A stretch of DNA of 64,000 nucleotides from Albugo candida. Lineage: Eukaryota > Oomycota > Peronosporomycetes > Albuginales. The DNA lies in contig JBDOQK010000050.1 of the NCBI GenBank assembly GCA_040437565.1, forward strand, positions 1 through 64,000, given 5' to 3'. The notes beneath the pieces are model-generated. The model made no database searches. It was not told the origin of the DNA and worked only from the letters and a program-made list of their open reading frames with translations. Of this stretch, positions 10,859 to 23,110 are shown piece after piece. The position numbers and the translations under genes were made by a program. Each line of letters opens with the position of its first letter. The stretch's first letter is position 1.

Positions 10859-13028
10859 ATGCCACGTCTTAAAAAGTAAAGGAAGCACGTACGTGCAGCG
10901 TCAAAGGCAGCTACGGAAAATAAGATCCAAAAAGCTGGAGCAGATGAGGATGTTCATGAACGAGATGGCGAAATAATTTGCCTGAACAGCAATGATTATT
11001 CTCATACAGCCAGTGAATTTGACAGTGAAAACGAAATAGAAAATGGCGTCGAAGATGCTGACACAGTCGTCCGCAACAGAGAGACATCTGTTATATAGTT
11101 TTCTGGCCAACAGCAATCGCCCCAGACGCTATGTTGGGTACTCGCTGCGTACACGCACAACCAAGAGCGGGATGCTGAAGAAGGCTGCAGCAGACTCAAA
11201 ACTATTGACATCGTACTGGCGTCCGAAGGCAACGGTTTTGATAGCTGTTGGAGAGGATGAGATGCGGAAAGCCAAGCGGATGATGAAGCTCACAGCGATG
11301 AGAATGACGATTTACATAGCGGTTTGTGTTCAGACGTGGCTCTCAGCAAAGTAATTGAGAAGCTCATCAAGATTACACAGAAGGGGAAAATGGAAAACTA
11401 TGCGGCGTGTGCGCGTGCCTCTGCAATACTTGCATACTTTCGCTTGACAAAATGCGGAATGAAAAGGATGGCCGCTAGCTCCCGTATTGCAGATGCAGCT
11501 GGAAAGGAGTTATATCGCAAATTAATTCGTACTTGGGCATTCACCTTCCTAGAAGAATGGTTCTCTTCCTGAATTGAGGGAAGGAAAGCATGCGAAATGA
11601 AAATGCATCCTTCTTGATGAAGATTGTATTCTGCCTTTGCAAAAGTACCTTCGTGGAAAAAAGTTCAAAGTGGAACTCGCTGCTTTGGTTGAACATACGA
11701 ATACTAAGATCCTTCTGAGATTGGGCTATGATCCCTCGCCAACAATATCTGAGAGAAAAAATGATGCGCTGGCTGAATGCCTTGAATAAAGTACCCCATG
11801 AGCTTCAAAAGGGCATCTCTGTTGATGGGCATGAAAGGAAAGACGTCGTGAAATACTAACAGGAATTTCTCGAAAAAAGGGAGGATCTAGCACCTCGGAT
11901 ACTTATCATCACAACGAAAGGGGAAGATCGCGAAGGCGATATAATTTGGCCATCTGCCAACGTTCGATCACTTCTTTTGGTTACCCATGACGAAAGTGCG
12001 TCTCCGTCAATGATGCTTTAATAAGCCTTTGGCTACCCGCATGATGAACAGCCGTTGTGATAAAAACGTCAAGGAAGAAGTATTCATGTGAGCGAATTCT
12101 TGTGCCCAACTTCAGGACGACTGGCATTGGATGAAGAGAAACGAGCGCGGTTTCCTGCGCTATCAGAAGAAGCATGTGTTATCATTCACCCTGGTGTCCA
12201 GCACGATGGCTGGTGGGGATCATAGGACCTTTATAATCAAGTTCGCAATCGAGCCATAAATATATTTAAGGCTCAATTTCCAGGCATGCAAGCATTTTTT
12301 CTCTTTGATAACGCCTCAAGCCATGCTTCTTTTTCCGATAAAGCTCTCCGTGCAAATCGAATGAACCTTAGTCCAGGTAAAAAATTTCCCCCTATGCGGT
12401 CGACAACCTGGGGGGATGGAGTTCATCAGGAAATGACTTTTCCATTTTTTTTTCAGACTTTTTTTTATTAAACCAATTCATAAAATCTGTTGAAGAAACT
12501 GATTCAGAGGATTATGGAGACGAAAAAATTCGTGGAAAACCAAAGGGCATCAAAATTATTTCTAAGGGACGTGGTCTTTGGCGTGCAGGACTAGCGCTTG
12601 ACTGCCTTGGAAAGTGCTCTCCGATGTTACAAAACTGCTGCGCAAGAAAAATTACCGCAAACCAGCCTGATTTCCTGAAGCAGAAGCGCACGTTGGAGAA
12701 AGTGATTATGAGTTCTGGTCGCACGATTATATTTTACCCAAAGTTTTATTGCGAACTTAAATTTATTGAGAACTTGTGGGTTGCTGCCAGACGATAGTCT
12801 CGCAAAAATTGCAATCATTCCTGGGTTGACGTGAAAGAGATGGTCCCGAAGGCATTGCAATCGGTAACTCTGGATTTGATACGCCACCCCTAGCGAAAGG
12901 CAGAACGATACATGGACGTTTATCGCAAAGGATTAAGTGGTAAATCCGCGGAATATGCGGTTAAGAAATACCGTTCGCCGACGTGTGCCGAACTCCATCT
13001 GATTGACATAAACTGCCTTATAGCATGA
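10859..13028 (+). pseudogene. Relic of an unusual DDE transposase family
   Basis: The frame starts MPRLKK with an acidic, Asn/Glu/Asp-rich N-terminus (10859-11100). The middle carries GVQHDGWW (about 12200) and FFLFDNASSHASFSDKALRA plus RMNLSPG (12296-12380). The end (about 12540-13028) carries QNCCARKITANQPDF, IIFYPKFYCELKFIENLW and a tail with ERYMDVYRKGLSGKSAEYAV. From memory, the same motif order occurs in a transposase-like family common in basidiomycetes and oomycetes; I do not know a settled name. FDNASSH and CELKFIE are probably the second Asp and the Glu of the DDE triad. Many stops and frame changes. Terminal repeats were not found. Confidence 0.6.
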
Positions 13029-14731
13029 TATTCGATATGTATTACAGATCCGAAGTGTTGCGCTCTCTCATTGGCTAATATTTACATCCTGGTGCTCTTT
13101 CATCGGCCACAGTATATATATCTATTAACAGGATAAAATGCGGCCAAATTTCCATCTCTCCATACAAAATCACGAAAATTCGCCAAAATTCAACCTCCTA
13201 CTACTTCGTCCAAAATGAATGGGCAAAATCTCGGTCTCCTCTGTAAGAAAGCCAAGTCAATGTGCTTTGTTTATATGAAGGACATTTTGCTCTATAATAA
13301 TTTTTATTGTAGAAGTAGAAGTTCTTGTTAATGCAATTTATGGTCTGATTGTAAGTGTCTTGCACTGTAGTTGCGCACTATCCTCTATTCTAAATGAGCA
13401 GCAAATATGTTTCTGCTGCAGGTAACAATTTCCACGACCGTGACGTGGAGGAATGATCGCGATTCTTGGATTGATCGAGAGAAATATCGGGTATAACGTG
13501 CTAGCAGTCAATCCCGCTCTAGGGAGGCAATCCAGCTTGACGCAATAGTTTTTGTAGACGTAACCGACATGGTACTGTAGCGTGATTAGAGCTGTAGGGA
13601 GACCAGTTCTTTAACTTTTGTAGGTTGCGACCTTCGCGCAAGTGATCATCAGTTTTGTCCATATAATTCTTTTAGGAAATTCCGCCATTCTTTTTGGCGT
13701 TAAATTCGGATCTTTCCGGTTGTTGCATTGGCTTTTTTTCCTGCAAGAACATATCCTTCCCTCACCGCATGGAGCTGGACTCTTTTTTTGCAAGCTCGCG
13801 TGCAAGCATGAGCTCCTGATGCAAAGAAACGGGTTTTTGCTACTTAAGCGTCTTGTTTCTTCTCCATATCACGTGCGATCTCTTCCCAGAGTTGTTATGC
13901 AAGCTCCATCTCCTATGGCTTGTTTCTTGACATCTCATCTTGAATTCACTTAACTTTCGACTTTCAGATCCTCTTCAAACAGCGCACGATCTTCCACTTG
14001 GCTTTAGTCGCAATCCATTTCAATTTTATCGACCAAATTACTAGAAGCTTAATATCTCGAGAGGTTGGAACATATCAACGAGCCTTTGCACTGCCTAAAA
14101 CAGGTTACATATTTGTGAAAAGGTCGTTCCATCCCAGGCTAAGACGTACAGGATGATCGCGAGGATACATGCTTTATTGTATAGCAGCAAATGTAGAAGT
14201 GCTTTTATTATCAATGCTCGTTATCTTTCTCTTCTTCAGCTTTGCAAACTTTAAATAGATCTAATGTACTATGCTAATTTTACCTACGCAACGTGCGGTT
14301 GGGATCATTCCTTCTAACTTTGAAGAACACTCGTATTTTGTCGAGGAAGTGAGTTCATTTTGAGATGTGAATTACTGTAACCCTCAGAGGTTCGTTGGTT
14401 AGGTTCGGAAAAATAAAGTGATAAATACTCTACACCTTTTCGATGAACAGCCTTTTGTCGTTTGTGACAAATATCAGATTGCATTCTGACACAAGGAAAG
14501 AAGTATGATACTTCGATGTGCTTTTAAGAAAATTCGAAGTCGAGAGCCGCATACCAGTTGAAACGAGACAATTTGTGAGCCAGTTTTCACATTTTTTTTA
14601 AATTCATTTGTCACTTTCTGGCAAAAGATGTTTGCTACTTATCAAATGACGCTCTGGAGAAACATTCGTCAATATCAGCACCATACCTGAAAAATCAAAG
14701 CTTCGAAGCGCATTGTTCAATGAGATCATAC
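13029..14731. other. No gene recognised
   Basis: The start is AT-rich and probably still belongs to the preceding element. Two ORFs of 64 and 103 codons (13611-13805 minus, 13642-13953 plus) lie antisense to each other and show no family signature. Nothing else supportable was seen up to the gap. Confidence 0.3.
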
Positions 14732-14831
14732 NNNNNNNNNNNNNNNNNNNNNNNNNNNNNNNNNNNNNNNNNNNNNNNNNNNNNNNNNNNNNNNNNNNNN
14801 NNNNNNNNNNNNNNNNNNNNNNNNNNNNNNN
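14732..14831. other. Assembly gap without duplicated flanks
   Basis: Exactly 100 N; no repeat is visible between the two sides. With the gap at 5545 it is one of only two gaps here without an obvious contig overlap. Confidence 0.9.
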
Positions 14832-14954
14832 TACGTGTTTCTACAAGAATCTAAGGTGCAGATTGTTGAAAGAACTTAACAATGTGTTCTAGGTTTCTAG
14901 TCGCACTTGGAACTTAGTTTAAACAATTGGTTAGGATTTTAACTCTCTAAAATA

Positions 14955-15239
14955 AAACCTCAGTTTTGGCAATTTTCCTGGAACACCGCATCTTCGCTCA
15001 CCTGCCAACACAGATTGTATCAATTCGCCATCCACTGCTATCGTCGATGCCTCTAAAGAGGAACATAAGTATGCTTTAGCTGATGGAAGTTTTGTTGTAT
15101 TACCTATAAATGAAACTGTGAGATTTCATCCAAGCCAAGAACATCGTTGCTGTAGCATGCGAAGATATCGGGATCAGAACGTCATCGAACCGAATCATAA
15201 ACGTGCACCAACGTCGCTTCGAACGGGACCAAATCAATA
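14955..15239 (+). CDS. Unrecognised coding-like stretch
   Basis: A plus-strand frame of about 90 codons ends in a TAG at about 15237 and has a protein-like composition (EEHKYALADGSFVVLPINET is its clearest part). It lacks an obvious start and may be an exon or a decayed repeat ORF. I recognise no family. Confidence 0.25.
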
Positions 15240-16549
15240 GTTGGTTTATGGTCATGCTGTAAGTCTAAATATATTCGTGCGTGCAGAGAAATGATCGTAC
15301 GTGCAGCAATCCTCTGTAGAATCCATCTTTGTAGTTGTCACTTAGAGAGTTTCAGTCACGAATAGGTGTGGTTATTTCATTTACCGACTACATGAATCTG
15401 AGCACACTAAATGTTCAGTCTACTTGTACATGATTTGATGACGTTGCACACAACGACTGTAATGCTCACCTAAAGATGTGAACTTGCAGTGAGTCAGTCA
15501 TTCGATTAATATTTTGCAATATTGCGTAAGGTTGATAGATTACGGTACTCTCGCTTCAAATCTTTGGTTTGAAGTCCAACATGACCATACAGGACTATGT
15601 GCAACCAGATGGGATTCATTTAGCGTTGATGTCCTCATAACCTTCTGTTTGCGTAGAATTGAAGACTTCTGATATCTGCGTCATGCTGCCGAAAGTATAT
15701 ACGTGCATTCCTATGCAAACCTTTTTTTAGGTGGTTTAGCGCCTTAGATCAACAAGCTTCCCGTCTCAAAGTAAGCTAGCAACACTTGTTTGACACTTGT
15801 GAACTTCATCAGGGATCAGTCGCTCCCAATTATTCAAAACGGTTTTGAAATACCAGTTTTCGTCCTCGCGGCTTCATATCAACGACTTTTTCAGCGACTT
15901 TTACAGCATTTGTCCATTTTCTTCGTCTGCTTCCACATCCATCAACATTCCGCGATATAAATCAACACTGCAATTGGCTCAGTTAACATCAATGATACTC
16001 CAAATGAGCCAAAGCCACCTTACAAAGCTGAGTGTCCATTCGGAACTTGATTGTACCACCATTCTACACCCATAAACTAACGTGGAATGCTTTTTATGCC
16101 TGTGATATTCATTTTACTCATGTCCTACCCAGTTTTCATAAAAAAAATACATCAGAAAGCTGATCAAACTTGAACAATGTTGGCGAAGTCTCGTAATGGA
16201 CTGACGACAGAATGCAGTCCACCATGCCGATTAATTGAAGAGTTGATTTGAGAAACTCCTCTACGAGTAGCGGTAATCAAGGAGTCACTGAAGGTGAAGA
16301 AAAAGATCGGTGATGCTGAAAGTGTTTATAATGCGTCTGCTAAAAACGCCTAAAAAGCGAGACACGCGTCGATCTTCTTTGTTCAAGCTGGCGTCGCATT
16401 CCAACATCCCCACGAAAAGTATCGTGGGCCTCATATTGAAACCGATTCTTTCCTTTCTCTTTTAATATTTCAATGTAGCCTTTGATCTCCCATTCAATCT
16501 ACCCGAAAACGGTTTGATTTGGGACGATCTATGAGCCACGTAACCAAAG
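15240..16549. other. No gene recognised
   Basis: Only short frames, the longest 15845-16075 plus (76 codons), low-complexity and without motifs. Probably repeat remnant flanking the copia fossil. Confidence 0.3.
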
Positions 16550-16635
16550 CTCCCAACAGAACTTTCTAAGGTAGCTGTAGCTGTTGTGCTCTTCAGCTCA
16601 TGAAGTGCATGTCGGTTGTGTCAGTGTTTCCTCCT

Positions 16636-16790
16636 CTAGGCGACCGCCCCATCTCAGGCGGATCAAGCAAGCGAATCCCCCCGGAAGTCGTTGGTTCGAA
16701 TCCCGATTTGGTGTGCTGCCATTCGATTAGGAACGTAAGCAGAATATTTTGCTGCACCGTCCCAAAACGAAAGAAGCAAATTACACGAGA
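16636..16790 (+). repeat. tRNA-derived, SINE-like sequence
   Basis: The string ggttcgaatcc at about 16693-16703 matches the tRNA B box (T arm) and is preceded by ccggaagtcgtt, similar to the stretch between anticodon arm and T arm of ordinary tRNAs. No paired acceptor stem or convincing A box exists, so it is not a tRNA gene. It could be the tRNA-derived head of a SINE, or lie in the leader of the copia fossil. The contig overlap repeats it at about 17532-17686. Confidence 0.35.
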
Positions 16791-17386
16791 AAATCATGAA
16801 GTGAACTATATTCATCACCGTCCGGTGCACACGATCATTTTTTTAACTTTCAGCTTGGTTGCCAGCCTCCATGACTTGGCGTTCACTCCACAATCACGAC
16901 AGAACAATTCAACATTTTTTTATTCTCCACCAAATGTCTGTGTGAATCGCGTGCATGCGGAAATTGTATCGTTTATACATATAAACGAATAATGCTCAAA
17001 CGTTTTCGCTGGTTGAGGAGCCTTCGTACGCAAGGCTTACCTCTTGGATCACCACCTGAGTGGCACTGCGAAACTGTACTACCACAATCAACTAGAGACT
17101 TGGTGGTGGCAGCAGCAACCGACGCTGTAATACGTCATGCAATGTTTGCACCAGAGTTTTCAGACGACTATCACTCAAACTCTAGCAACCAAGCTTCTTA
17201 CCGCGAGAAAGGACCCGAAGCGTTCTTGGCCCGAACATTTTCTCTATCTAGTCGCTGCGAGTGATGCGAGGAGTGGCGCCGAGGCTNNNNNNNNNNNNNN
17301 NNNNNNNNNNNNNNNNNNNNNNNNNNNNNNNNNNNNNNNNNNNNNNNNNNNNNNNNNNNNNNNNNNNNNNNNNNNNNNNNNNNNNN

Positions 17387-17516
17387 CACAACCGACATGC
17401 ACTTCATGAGCTGAAGAGCACAACAGCTACAGCTACCTTAGAAAGTTCTGTTGGGAGCTTTCTAAGGTAGCTGTAGCTGTTGTGCTCTTCAGCTCATGAA
17501 GTGCATGTCGGTTGTG
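17387..17516. repeat. Perfect fold-back palindrome at contig start
   Basis: The 59-base left arm 17387-17445 is the exact reverse complement of 17458-17516, with a 12-base spacer. Arm plus spacer together are the reverse complement of 16550-16620, the true upstream neighbour of this block. The contig therefore begins with an inverted copy of its own start, which looks like a fold-back artefact rather than a biological hairpin. Confidence 0.8.
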
Positions 17517-18736
17517 TCAGTGTTTCCTCCTCTAGGCGACCGCCCCATCTCAGGCGGATCAAGCAAGCGAATCCCCCCGGAAGTCGTTGGTTCGAATCCC
17601 GATTTGGTGTGCTGCCATTCGATTAGGAACGTAAGCAGAATATTTTGCTGCACCGTCCCAAAACGAAAGAAGCAAATTACACGAGAAAATCATGAAGTGA
17701 ACTATATTCATCACCGTCCGGTGCACACGATCATTTTTTTAACTTTCAGCTTGGTTGCCAGCCTCCATGACTTGGCGTTCACTCCACAATCACGACAGAA
17801 CAATTCAACATTTTTTTATTCTCCACCAAATGTCTGTGTGAATCGCGTGCATGCGGAAATTGTATCGTTTATACATATAAACGAATAATGCTCAAACGTT
17901 TTCGCTGGTTGAGGAGCCTTCGTACGCAAGGCTTACCTCTTGGATCACCACCTGAGTGGCACTGCGAAACTGTACTACCACAATCAACTAGAGACTTGGT
18001 GGTGGCAGCAGCAACCGACGCTGTAATACGTCATGCAATGTTTGCACCAGAGTTTTCAGACGACTATCACTCAAACTCTAGCAACCAAGCTTCTTACCGC
18101 GAGAAAGGACCCGAAGCGTTCTTGGCCCGAACATTTTCTCTATCTAGTCGCTGCGAGTGATGCGAGGAGTGGCGCCGAGGCTCTAGTGCTCAAAAATATG
18201 GTCCAGTACGCATCGCCTGACCTCTCACACGTGCTCATGGCTAAGTACGATGATAATCGCATGGATTATTTGCTGCACGCTGAGGAGCTGGCGCATTTCG
18301 CGCAAGCTATCAAAACTGGTGTGCGTGGTGGAAAAGCCACCGGTAAGGATGTCTTGCTGCATGTTGGAGAATACCAGCCACGAAACGATACTCAAACTTG
18401 TTACAATTGCAACAAATTTGGCCACATTGCGCTCAATTGTCGTGGAAACAAAAAAGAAAAAGGACACGAACGTGGTGTTTATATGACTCTCGCTGCAGTT
18501 GATGATCGAGAGATTGTTCAAGATCAATGGATTCTCGGTTCAATCGACACCTTGTGAACGACGAGAGAATGCTTCAAGAATCTCGTGATTGTGTCAGCCA
18601 GTGCATGTTACCAGATGTCACGATAGTTGGATAAGCTCTGCTTCATGTAACTGCGGCTGGGGAACCTCGTACCGTGCGATTAACTGATGTCCACCTTGCC
18701 CCATTGATTACGAGGAACAATACTCCTATGGAAAGA

Positions 18737-18968
18737 AGGAGTAAAAAGGGGCTCAAACTTGCACACGCGGATGGTTTTCGGTCACTGGAACATTTCAAGA
18801 CTNNNNNNNNNNNNNNNNNNNNNNNNNNNNNNNNNNNNNNNNNNNNNNNNNNNNNNNNNNNNNNNNNNNNNNNNNNNNNNNNNNNNNNNNNNNNNNNNNN
18901 NNAGGAGTAAAAAGGGGCTCAAACTTGCACACGCGGATGGTTTTCGGTCACTGGAACATTTCAAGACT
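18737..18968. other. Assembly gap 18803-18902 with duplicated flanks
   Basis: The 66 bases 18737-18802 recur at 18903-18968 around 100 N. This is a short contig overlap inside the copia fossil. Confidence 0.85.
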
Positions 18969-21900
18969 GTTGCGGCGGCATTTGGTCTACAAATGAACAA
19001 TAATGTGCTAATGGTGCAAGTCGATTGAAACGCCCGATCATGAGTTCAGGGGATGTAATTATGGTGGTAATTAATGAAGAATCGACTGCCAGTGATGATA
19101 AAGACATGTATGTCGGCACGCTGATGCAATTCCATCAACGTAGGGCTCATTTATCGTATAACACTATCGAGCTTATGCCTAAAGACCCGATGTCAGGGAT
19201 ACAGCTAAGTGGGAAGAAACGTGCGAAATTGTTTAACATGCAATTCACACATGCATTCGTTTAACATACGCGAAGGAAACGCAGAAAAAGAACTTGAGTC
19301 AAAGCAAGACACGGGCAAGAATTCACATATCGATAGAATTGGAGGGGTGATATGCAGTGACTTGAATGGACCGACGAAACCGAAGGATCGACTGGGTAAT
19401 CGATGCCTGATAAATTTTGCTGATCACAATTCAAACTACTGTCGCATTTTTCCAGCCAAGACCGAGGACGCGGTAGCCAAGAAATTTGAACATTTTTTAT
19501 TCATTTCCGAGAAAATGTACAACTACCGAGTTCATATGTTGCAAACTAGGCGTCAAATGAAAAGGCATAGCGGATGCACAGGACTGTTTTAAACTTGGCA
19601 AAATGCATGATTTACGCTTGTAGGAGATGCCGTGGAGTGCGCAGCGTACATACTTAATCGAAGCCCCAGTCACTCTAACAAAAACTGGGCATCACCTCTA
19701 AACGTTTTTGTCGAAGATGCCGCACATAATGGAAAGTTGCTTCACTGAAGAGAGAAAAAATGGAAGTAGTTACATAATGCATGACCGTTAGTATCTCTTC
19801 CCACGGGCTTCCTGAGTTACGAAACCACCACGTCGGGACAGTCCATAACAGAACTTATCCGAAACCACTATTTAGATCCTTGGATCGTTTTACCAAAACG
19901 TCCGACGGATGGCAATGTGGAGTCGTTACTTTTCAACAGCTTTAACTCGAAAAGTATCAGATGTGAGTTCGATTGTGGCTTTTGATTCAATATGCACTGT
20001 GTACATAGACCCGCACAAGCATTCTCTACAACAGCGAGCGCAAGTTGGAATCATCATCGGCAAGAATAATGAGATGAGGAGATTCCGCGTGTATTCAAAG
20101 AAGTATGGTTTGGTCATTGTTCCTCAGCATGTCAAGAATATCGATGCTGAACAAAACTCGCATGTTTAGCGTGGACTTGAATCTACTATTGGCGATAGAG
20201 GAGAGACGTCAGAAGGAGATGATGCGACAATTGTCTTATCATATATTGATGCAGATAAAGTTACTCAAACCGTTCCGGAAGAGAAGAAGAAGAAGGATTG
20301 GTAGAGATCGCGGCATGTGACACGTTCGACAACAAGAACTCCAATAATTGCTCGTCAGAAGAAGGACATAGCTGAGGAATTGGAGAACCATATTGTCGAG
20401 CTTGATTTAGCTAACTATGGCGTAGCGATAAATAGCTCCAAGTCACAAGAATACAAGAATGGAAGAAAGCGATGGAAGAAAAAATATCTGCTTTGATTCG
20501 CCAGGAGTTTACGAAATCATTTAAACGAGCTCGTGAAAGCAATGTGCTGCAAAGCAAGTGGTTTTTCAAGACGAATACTGACGCCGAAGGCAAAATTGAG
20601 AGATTCAAAGCTCAGCTTGTATCTTGTGGAAATGAGCAAAAATTTGGAGTTGATTTCTTTCTAAGTTTTGTTGCAGCATGAACATGTCAACAGTGAAATT
20701 GTATTGGCTTTGGAGGTTATTTGGGGCGTTCCTGCTCACCGCGCCGACGTGCCAAACGCCTATGCACAGGAATACAAAGAAATTGGGCTAGACATTTTTT
20801 TCTGCATGTACCAGGCGGAATGGTGCTTACACTTCAGGAGCTCCAAGGGTTTGGAGCTAGAAGCATCAGTGAACTTGTGTTGAAGAAGACATTATACGGT
20901 CTTGAGCAGGCCGGTCGATTGTGGAAAAAATTACTTCATATGAAACTTACTCAATCTGGATATGGGCGCTGTGACACAAATATGTGTGTTTATTACAAGG
21001 TTATTGACTACAACGTCATTGTGGTTGGGATATTGTGGATGATCTTGTAACATCGACAAATGCTGATTTGATTCAAGATTTCTTCAGAAGTCTTGCTTCC
21101 TTGTCCATTGGAATGCGCATCAAGATTGTCGAGAGAGGTGGATATTTTTTGGATTAGGAAGAGGCGATATGATCTTCTTCGTGATGCCGGGATAAACTTG
21201 GTAAAGACCGTGCGCACGCCAATCGGTGATGATAGATACGAGGTGTCCTTGGATAACGAGATCTGCTGCTGGTTCATGGGAGTGAAGGCCAGCCAGCAGT
21301 CAAGAATTTTCAATCTCTCGTAGGCAGTCTTCTACGCTTGTCACTTTGCACCTATCCCGACATTGCTTTCGCTGTTCAAAAGGCAACAAGACAAACACAT
21401 AAGCAAAGCCAATTATTCTCGATTGGAATCCGCAAAGCGCATCGTAGGTGACCTAAAGGGGAAAAGGCGCTCCAGCTGCTCATGGTCGCTGACCAAGCAC
21501 CGGTTCTGTGCTAAATCTTGCGTCCTTCAGCGATGCTGATTTGTATCGGACAAGGGGAATCGCAAGTCGATGACCGGAGCCGTCGTGGTGATAAATGGTA
21601 TGATTGTCAGCTAGATGTGCAAGAATAACGGTGGTTTTTCGCTGTCCACAGTGGAAGCTAAGAATGTCGCTGCTTGTGACGTGGCACGAGAGTTACTTGG
21701 TGTACGCGAAGTGCTTCAGGAGCTGGGATTTATGATCGTGACCCCGATGACAATGATGATTGATAATCCGGCTGCGATTAAGAACCTGGAAGGTGAGTCA
21801 TCACCTGTTAAAGCAAGCACATCGACATAAGCGTAAAGTTTGTGTGTCATCAAGCAAGACGTGGGGTTATTGTAAAACATTACGTACCTTCGGACAAAAT

Positions 21901-22375
21901 GATCGCCGACATATTGACGAAGTCGCTCGATTCTCATAGGCTCTCCAGTCTACGCGCACTCATGAATAGTACTAACCACAATACGGCCGAGAAGGAGTGT
22001 TGGAAGATGGTCGAGATGTATGACGTCATTTAACGACCGTGCTGTTAAAAACAGTGCGCGATGTTGAAGTTTGTATGCGGACAGGCTGCATTGGAAATGC
22101 ATATGATAACAGCTTCACATTTAGCACTAAGATAAAAAGACAGGGAGAATTTGTCAAGTTTGGTCCACGAAGACACCAATGCTTGTTTGACTCCAGGATT
22201 TATATATTTTCTAAAAGCATATCATCCGCTCACAAATGGACGAAAGGAATAAAAATCTCTCGCCTCAATTAAGTCTACTCGGCGTTTGCCATAAAGTCAT
22301 GCTGTCTGCAATTCAGCTAGTTGGCTTAATTCGTGCACGCAAAGTCACGTACACGCTTCATTACTTTTCTATACT

Positions 22376-23110
22376 CCTAGAAGAAGGCACCCATCCAGCA
22401 TTGCGCGGATATGTATATTATTTCCGCACCTGTAACCTGTCAGCAGTGTGACGGATTCCATCTCCAGATACCAGCTTGCCACACCATAGAGCTTCATTCT
22501 TTCAAAAAGAGCTACCTCGGGATTCAACTTCAACCTCTTATTCTGGAAAGTCTGAAAAATCGTTTGTACCCAAATGCTAACTGCGTAACCGAGTACATTA
22601 TCCAGCAATGTGATAACAGTATTGCATAGAATTCGTCAAATAGTTCCTGTACAGCCAATTGACAGTATGCATCATTATCCGTTCCTTCAATATATACGCC
22701 GAGATCAATAACGAAATGGGAACATTTCTTGCGGTTCAGTTGCAAGTGGTGATTGCCAATACCCTTTGAATGATTCCATTGAGAAAATGCTTTTTCTCCT
22801 CGCGTAACTCCAAAATACTTATCATTATTGGCATAGGCCAGACACGTCATTCCATTCGTTCATTAACCATTCGCTTTTACCATTCGCATATCGACGGTCA
22901 TTTCCAAGTTACCATTTCAAACAGCCAAAGCAGGTGAGCACCAGGTGCTTCTCTTTCTTTTGTTTACTTTATCTGCGCCCTTCAATATAGCCATATGTTC
23001 CTTCATGAATGTTCGTTGCTCACGAGATACCTCATTGCAGCGAACAGGTGCTATACCAGTCTTCCACCTTAGGGGTGTCACTGTGACGGCGAGATCTCGC
23101 CGTTAACATA
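22376..23110 (-). mobile_element. Ty3/gypsy reverse-transcriptase fragment
   Basis: Minus-strand frames over this interval resemble the reverse transcriptase region of oomycete Ty3/gypsy elements; blocks such as GYWQSPLA and LKLNPE are recognisable. Only about 0.7 kb is left and it is broken several times. The contig overlap repeats it at about 24205-24940, so it is a single fossil. It lies next to the 3' end of the copia fossil in opposite orientation and marks the edge of the repeat-rich zone. Confidence 0.6.

Larger units (their letters stand above)
16562..18182. other. Assembly gap 17287-17386 with duplicated flanks
   Basis: Bases 16562-17286 are repeated at 17458-18182 with no difference that I noticed, around 100 N. 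Just after the gap, 17387-17457 is an inverted copy of the start of this block, described separately. Confidence 0.9.
16992..22032 (+). mobile_element. Ty1/copia retrotransposon fossil
   Basis: A degraded copia-type element on the plus strand. In order it shows a gag-like region with a CCHC knuckle (CYNCNKFGHIALNC, about 18400-18440), an integrase region (about 19330-19760), a reverse transcriptase region (about 20460-21050) and an RNase H region reaching to about 22032. The gag-protease-integrase-RT-RNase H order identifies Ty1/copia. It is broken in many places, about ten or more, and clearly old. I could not identify long terminal repeats at either side. Two assembly gaps with contig overlaps lie inside its 5' part. 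Confidence 0.75.

Noticed and set aside
16636-16790. Functional tRNA gene
   Set aside because: Only a B-box-like string; no acceptor stem pairing and no convincing A box.
17387-17516. Long hairpin as regulatory RNA or mobile-element terminus
   Set aside because: The arm is a reverse complement of the block's own start right after an N gap, so an assembly artefact is far more likely.
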